Shown here: in pieces, positions 7,312 through 8,866 of the stretch | Position numbering within the stretch: the first letter of the stretch is position 1 | How the letters are laid out: each line of letters begins with the position of its first letter | Assembly: GCA_024699395.1 (NCBI GenBank) | Contig: JAILPU010000169.1 | Span: forward strand, 1 to 8,866 | DNA: 8,866 nt | Direction of reading: 5' to 3' | DNA from: Lachnospiraceae bacterium | GTDB taxonomy: Bacteria > Bacillota > Clostridia > Lachnospirales > Lachnospiraceae | Program-made: the position numbers and the translations under genes | The notes under the pieces: generated by a model | Databases searched by the model: none | The model's input: the letters and a program-made list of their open reading frames with translations, nothing else | Told to the model about the DNA's origin: nothing

Positions 7312-7419
7312 ATTGTAAAAATTGGCATATTTGTTAAAAATAAACAAAAAAATGCAAATTGTAAAGACGATTTCTGTTTAAATACCTGCGAAATCATGCG
7401 TAATAAAATGTTGCATAAT
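7292..7419. repeat. Set of ATTAYGCA half-sites forming a distant inverted repeat
   Basis: ATTACGCAT at 7292-7300 is repeated inverted as ATGCGTAAT at 7396-7404 (9 of 9), and a related TTGCATAAT lies at 7411-7419 in the same orientation as the second copy (7 of 9). The first copy is inside the spacer of the small RNA promoter. This spacing fits looping or multiple operator sites better than an RNA stem, but chance in AT-rich DNA cannot be excluded. Confidence 0.35.
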
Positions 7420-7438
7420 GTAATCGAACCGGACTGTC

Positions 7439-7467
7439 AAAATGCCATAAGCGGCATTCTTTTTTTA
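7439..7467 (+). terminator. Plus-strand Rho-independent terminator
   Basis: AATGCC (7441-7446) pairs with GGCATT (7453-7458) across a six-base loop, followed by CTTTTTTTATT. It lies 475 bases after the maf stop and 80 bases before the acidic protein gene, with no plus-strand gene immediately upstream. It may end a long maf 3' region or an unseen plus-strand RNA, or insulate the acidic gene. Confidence 0.72.
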
Positions 7468-7548
7468 TTGAATCTTATTTTTATTAGTGGTAAGGTTAAA
7501 GTGTAAAGCATTCTCACATGTAATTTTTGATTTTGGGAGGTTACGGCT

Positions 7549-7812
7549 ATGCGTGAGTTTGATGATGCGGTCCTTGAATGTTTCATTGAAAATCAGTCAC
7601 AGCTTTTTGATGAACCTGTCTGCGAGACTTTTGAAGAGGCTGAGAGCTTTTTGGAGGATTGCATGGCAGTGGTGGTGGAATCTGTGGATGAAATCATTGA
7701 ATTCTTTGAGGAAGAGGGGATTGATCTTGAAGATTCCTCAGAGGAAGAAGTTCTTTCCCAGGCAGAAGTTTTTGATGTGGGAGACGGAAGATATTTAATA
7801 GTTGAGGGATAA
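7549..7812 (+). CDS. Small, extremely acidic conserved-looking protein of unknown function
   Basis: An 87-residue soluble protein with no signal peptide or membrane segment. Thirty residues are Asp or Glu and only two are basic (R2, R81; no Lys), giving a net charge near -28. It has three cysteines (C11, C25, C38). Two predicted amphipathic helices (about 3-20 and 26-56) precede an acidic linker (59-67) and a beta-like end, VFDVGDGRYLIVEG. The start is ATG at 7549 with GGGAGG at 7535-7540, eight bases away, a strong site. The gene is monocistronic between a terminator at 7441-7467 and its own at 7814-7840. I have a weak memory that similar small Lachnospiraceae proteins carry a 'glyoxalase' label in databases, but nothing in the sequence (no metal ligands in a glyoxalase-like order, far too short) supports that activity. 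It could be a nucleic-acid mimic, a chaperone-like protein or a partner subunit; none of these is shown. Confidence 0.85.
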   Translation: MREFDDAVLECFIENQSQLFDEPVCETFEEAESFLEDCMAVVVESVDEIIEFFEEEGIDLEDSSEEEVLSQAEVFDVGDGRYLIVEG

Positions 7813-7813
7813 C

Positions 7814-7845
7814 AAAAGCTGCAGCGTAACTGCAGCTTTTATATT
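7814..7845 (+). terminator. Strong Rho-independent terminator after the acidic protein gene (bidirectional shape)
   Basis: AAAAGCTGCAG (7814-7824) and CTGCAGCTTTT (7830-7840) form a perfect 11-pair stem with loop CGTAA, starting two bases after the stop codon and followed by ATATT. The A-run and T-run are symmetric, so it could also stop minus-strand transcripts from the HAD gene. Confidence 0.92.
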
Positions 7846-7859
7846 GCAATTAATTATAT

Positions 7860-7882
7860 GAAAAATGTGTAAAAGCACACAT
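7860..7882 (-). terminator. Weak candidate terminator for the minus-strand HAD gene
   Basis: On the minus strand ATGTGT, loop GCTTTT, ACACAT (7882-7865), followed by TTTT and C. The stem is only six pairs and AT-rich. It lies about 95 bases after the HAD stop. The symmetric hairpin at 7814-7840 is a stronger fallback on the same strand. Confidence 0.35.
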
Positions 7883-7974
7883 GCGAAACCTATAACAATT
7901 ATGAATTGCAGTTATTGGTATTATGGATAACCCATGATTATGGATATGGGAAATCCGGTTGTGGTATTTATTAA

Positions 7975-8781
7975 TTAAAGAGACATAATAATGTCGTAGA
8001 GACCGTCTTCGTCGTTGGTCTTCTCGGTGATCATATCGGCGGCATCCTTAACCGCATCTTTGGCATTTTTCATGGCTATGCCAAGACCTGCGGCTTTTAT
8101 CATGGGGATGTCGTTTTCGTCATCACCGGCGGCGTAGGTGTCTTTAATATCTATGTTCAATATTTCGGAAAGCTTCTTTAGTGCCACCCCTTTGTCGGCG
8201 TTACGGGATATAATTTCAAGATATTTGTTATCCGAAAAGAAAGCGTGAACCTTGGGGAGAGTAGCGTTGATATCATTTTTGAGACACTCTAACTTTTCTT
8301 TATCAAAAAGGTCGATGGCCAAAAGCTTAAAAGCTCCGTCTTTAAAGAAAGTGTCGAAGTCCTCTCTTTCCACGAGGGGCATTTTAATTCTTTGGGTGTA
8401 AACCTCGGTGCACTCATTTTTTTGCCTACATATAATTTCTTCGTTGTAATAGCCCTGGATGTGAACATCATGCTTTTTACCCATGGCGATTATTTCTTTG
8501 GTATCCTCGAAGGATACGGGACATCCGAATACGATTTCCTTGGTTTCACAGTCCATAATGCAGGCACCGTTGTAGGCGCATATATATGTGTTTTTCAAGG
8601 GAATCTCAAGATTTACAGCCGTATCGTATACACTTTTCAAAGGTCTTCCGGAATTGAGGACAAAACAGTTGCCCTTTTCAATAAAATTAAAAAGGGCACT
8701 GAGCATTTTAGAACTTACTTTTGACTCGTTATTCAAAAGAGTCCTGTCCATATCACTTGAAAAAAGCAGTCTTTTGTTCAT
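7975..8781 (-). CDS. Cof-type HAD superfamily hydrolase (IIB cap)
   Basis: A 268-residue cytoplasmic phosphatase of the Cof/YbiV/YidA group, which dephosphorylate sugar phosphates, flavin mononucleotide or related small phosphates. All four HAD motifs are present: SDMDRTLL (9-16; nucleophile D10, acid/base D12), LNSGRP (42-47; S44), the lysine of NADKGVAL (K197), and AAGDDENDIPM (217-227; D220 and D221, metal ligands). A C2-type cap occupies about 85-185. The usual glycine of DxDGT is Arg (DMDRT). Start: an upstream in-frame ATG at 8859 would add 26 residues, but that stretch overlaps the end of another reading frame; 8781 places the DxD motif at residue 10, as normal for the family, and lies one base after the upstream stop (TGATATG). 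No strong ribosome site precedes it, so translation probably depends on coupling to the upstream gene. The substrate cannot be predicted. Confidence 0.9.
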   Translation of the reverse strand: MNKRLLFSSDMDRTLLNNESKVSSKMLSALFNFIEKGNCFVLNSGRPLKSVYDTAVNLEIPLKNTYICAYNGACIMDCETKEIVFGCPVSFEDTKEIIAMGKKHDVHIQGYYNEEIICRQKNECTEVYTQRIKMPLVEREDFDTFFKDGAFKLLAIDLFDKEKLECLKNDINATLPKVHAFFSDNKYLEIISRNADKGVALKKLSEILNIDIKDTYAAGDDENDIPMIKAAGLGIAMKNAKDAVKDAADMITEKTNDEDGLYDIIMSL

Positions 8782-8782
8782 A

Positions 8783-8866
8783 TCAGTCTTCGTCATCTTC
8801 TTTCTCTGCAGTAAATACTGTACGTTTTCTGGCCTTTTCATCGCTCTCAAGATACTCATCGTAAGT
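8783..8866 (-). CDS. C-terminal 27 codons of an unidentified gene, cut by the window edge
   Basis: On the minus strand a frame open to the window end reads TYDEYLESDEKARKRT (first 16 residues) and continues to a strongly acidic end KEDDED before TGA at 8785-8783. The stop is one base before the ATG of the HAD gene, the spacing of coupled genes in an operon, which is the main support that this frame is real. The charged, low-complexity tail suggests an exposed C-terminus. The fragment is too short for me to name a family. Confidence 0.55.
   Translation of the reverse strand, partial: TYDEYLESDEKARKRTVFTAEKEDDED

Larger units (their letters stand above)
6966..7548. other. 583-base non-protein-coding interval with a probable small RNA and repeats
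   Basis: No open frame over 40 codons with a ribosome site is credible here. Bases 6966-7105 hold little: a 10-base direct repeat AATAGTATCG (6988-6997 and 7056-7065) and a 5-pair hairpin GATAC-AATA-GTATC (7051-7064). Bases 7106-7258 are densely structured and are read as a minus-strand small RNA, with its promoter at 7284-7311. Bases 7260-7430 are AT-rich with repeated short motifs (AAATTGTAAA at 7310-7319 and 7356-7365; ATTAYGCA sites). A plus-strand terminator lies at 7441-7467. Bases 7468-7534 are the leader of the acidic protein gene. Confidence 0.7.

Noticed and set aside
7215..7337. A 40-codon plus-strand frame starting MKNYPCFSWIY with several cysteines, possible small peptide
   Set aside because: No ribosome site, start inside hairpin A, and composition drifting into the AT-rich block; better explained by the RNA structure.
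7412..7440. Minus-strand promoter TTGACA, 17 bases, TATGCA as the start of a longer, ~300-nt version of the small RNA
   Set aside because: The -35 is perfect but the -10 matches only three of six, and the nearer extended -10 promoter at 7284-7311 fits the structured part better. Kept as an alternative start.
7051..7467. Plus-strand structured RNA using the same hairpins and ending at 7441-7467
   Set aside because: No good plus-strand promoter was found (TACAAT at 7053-7058 lacks a -35), the hairpins gain one wobble but lose two relative to the minus strand, and the first hairpin has no terminator tail on this strand. Not fully excluded.
7468..7496. TTGAAT, 17 bases, TAAGGT as the promoter of the acidic protein gene
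   Set aside because: The -10 matches only three of six and the T-rich terminator tail creates such matches by chance; the true promoter was not identified.
7920..7957. Direct repeat ATTATGGATA (7920-7929, 7937-7946) and minus-strand TTATCCATA resembling a DnaA box
   Set aside because: Only two copies, one mismatch from TTATCCACA, with no dnaA/dnaN genes or other origin features; likely chance in AT-rich intergenic DNA.
8782..8859. Upstream extension of the HAD protein (MSILRAMKRPENVQ...)
   Set aside because: It overlaps the end of another open frame with operon-like spacing, lacks a ribosome site and would push the DxD motif to residue 36, unusual for Cof-type enzymes.

Overview
The window looks like chromosomal DNA from a low-to-moderate-GC Bacillota, most likely a clostridial member of the Lachnospiraceae. 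This rests on the style of the Ppx/GppA protein, the Gpi18-like and PMT-type membrane glycosyltransferases, strong GGAGG-type ribosome binding sites, a very acidic small protein of a type I associate with this family, and many Rho-independent terminators. No phage, IS element, CRISPR array, tRNA or rRNA is visible.

Layout. (1) 1-4936, plus strand: a tightly packed operon made of the C-terminal part of an exopolyphosphatase-type Ppx/GppA protein (5' end outside the window), polyphosphate kinase PPK1 (stop and start directly abutting) and a PMT-family membrane glycosyltransferase carrying an extracytoplasmic discoidin-like insert (ATGA overlap), closed by a strong terminator. (2) 4991-6360, minus strand: a single Gpi18/PIG-M-like membrane mannosyltransferase with its own promoter and a terminator back to back with that of the first operon. 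(3) 6381-6965, plus: Maf nucleotide pyrophosphatase, GTG start. (4) 6966-7548: a 583-base stretch without a credible protein gene but rich in structure. I read it as a probable ~170-nt minus-strand small RNA (about 7277 to 7106) with its own promoter, two long hairpins and a terminator, flanked by AT-rich DNA with repeated ATTAYGCA half-sites and a plus-strand terminator at 7441-7467. (5) 7549-7812, plus: an extremely acidic 87-residue protein with its own terminator. (6) 7975-8866, minus: a Cof-type HAD phosphatase and, just upstream and overlapping the window edge, the last 27 codons of another gene.

How the parts fit. Ppx and PPK1 make opposite ends of polyphosphate turnover and are translationally linked, so synthesis and breakdown are probably set together. 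The PMT-type enzyme shares the transcript, and the convergent Gpi18-like enzyme is also of the kind that uses polyprenyl-phosphate sugars, suggesting a small surface-glycosylation locus beside polyphosphate metabolism; that link is inference. The most novel item is the candidate small RNA, whose second hairpin loop exposes a CUCCUU anti-Shine-Dalgarno sequence that could also kiss the AGGGG loop of the neighbouring hairpin.
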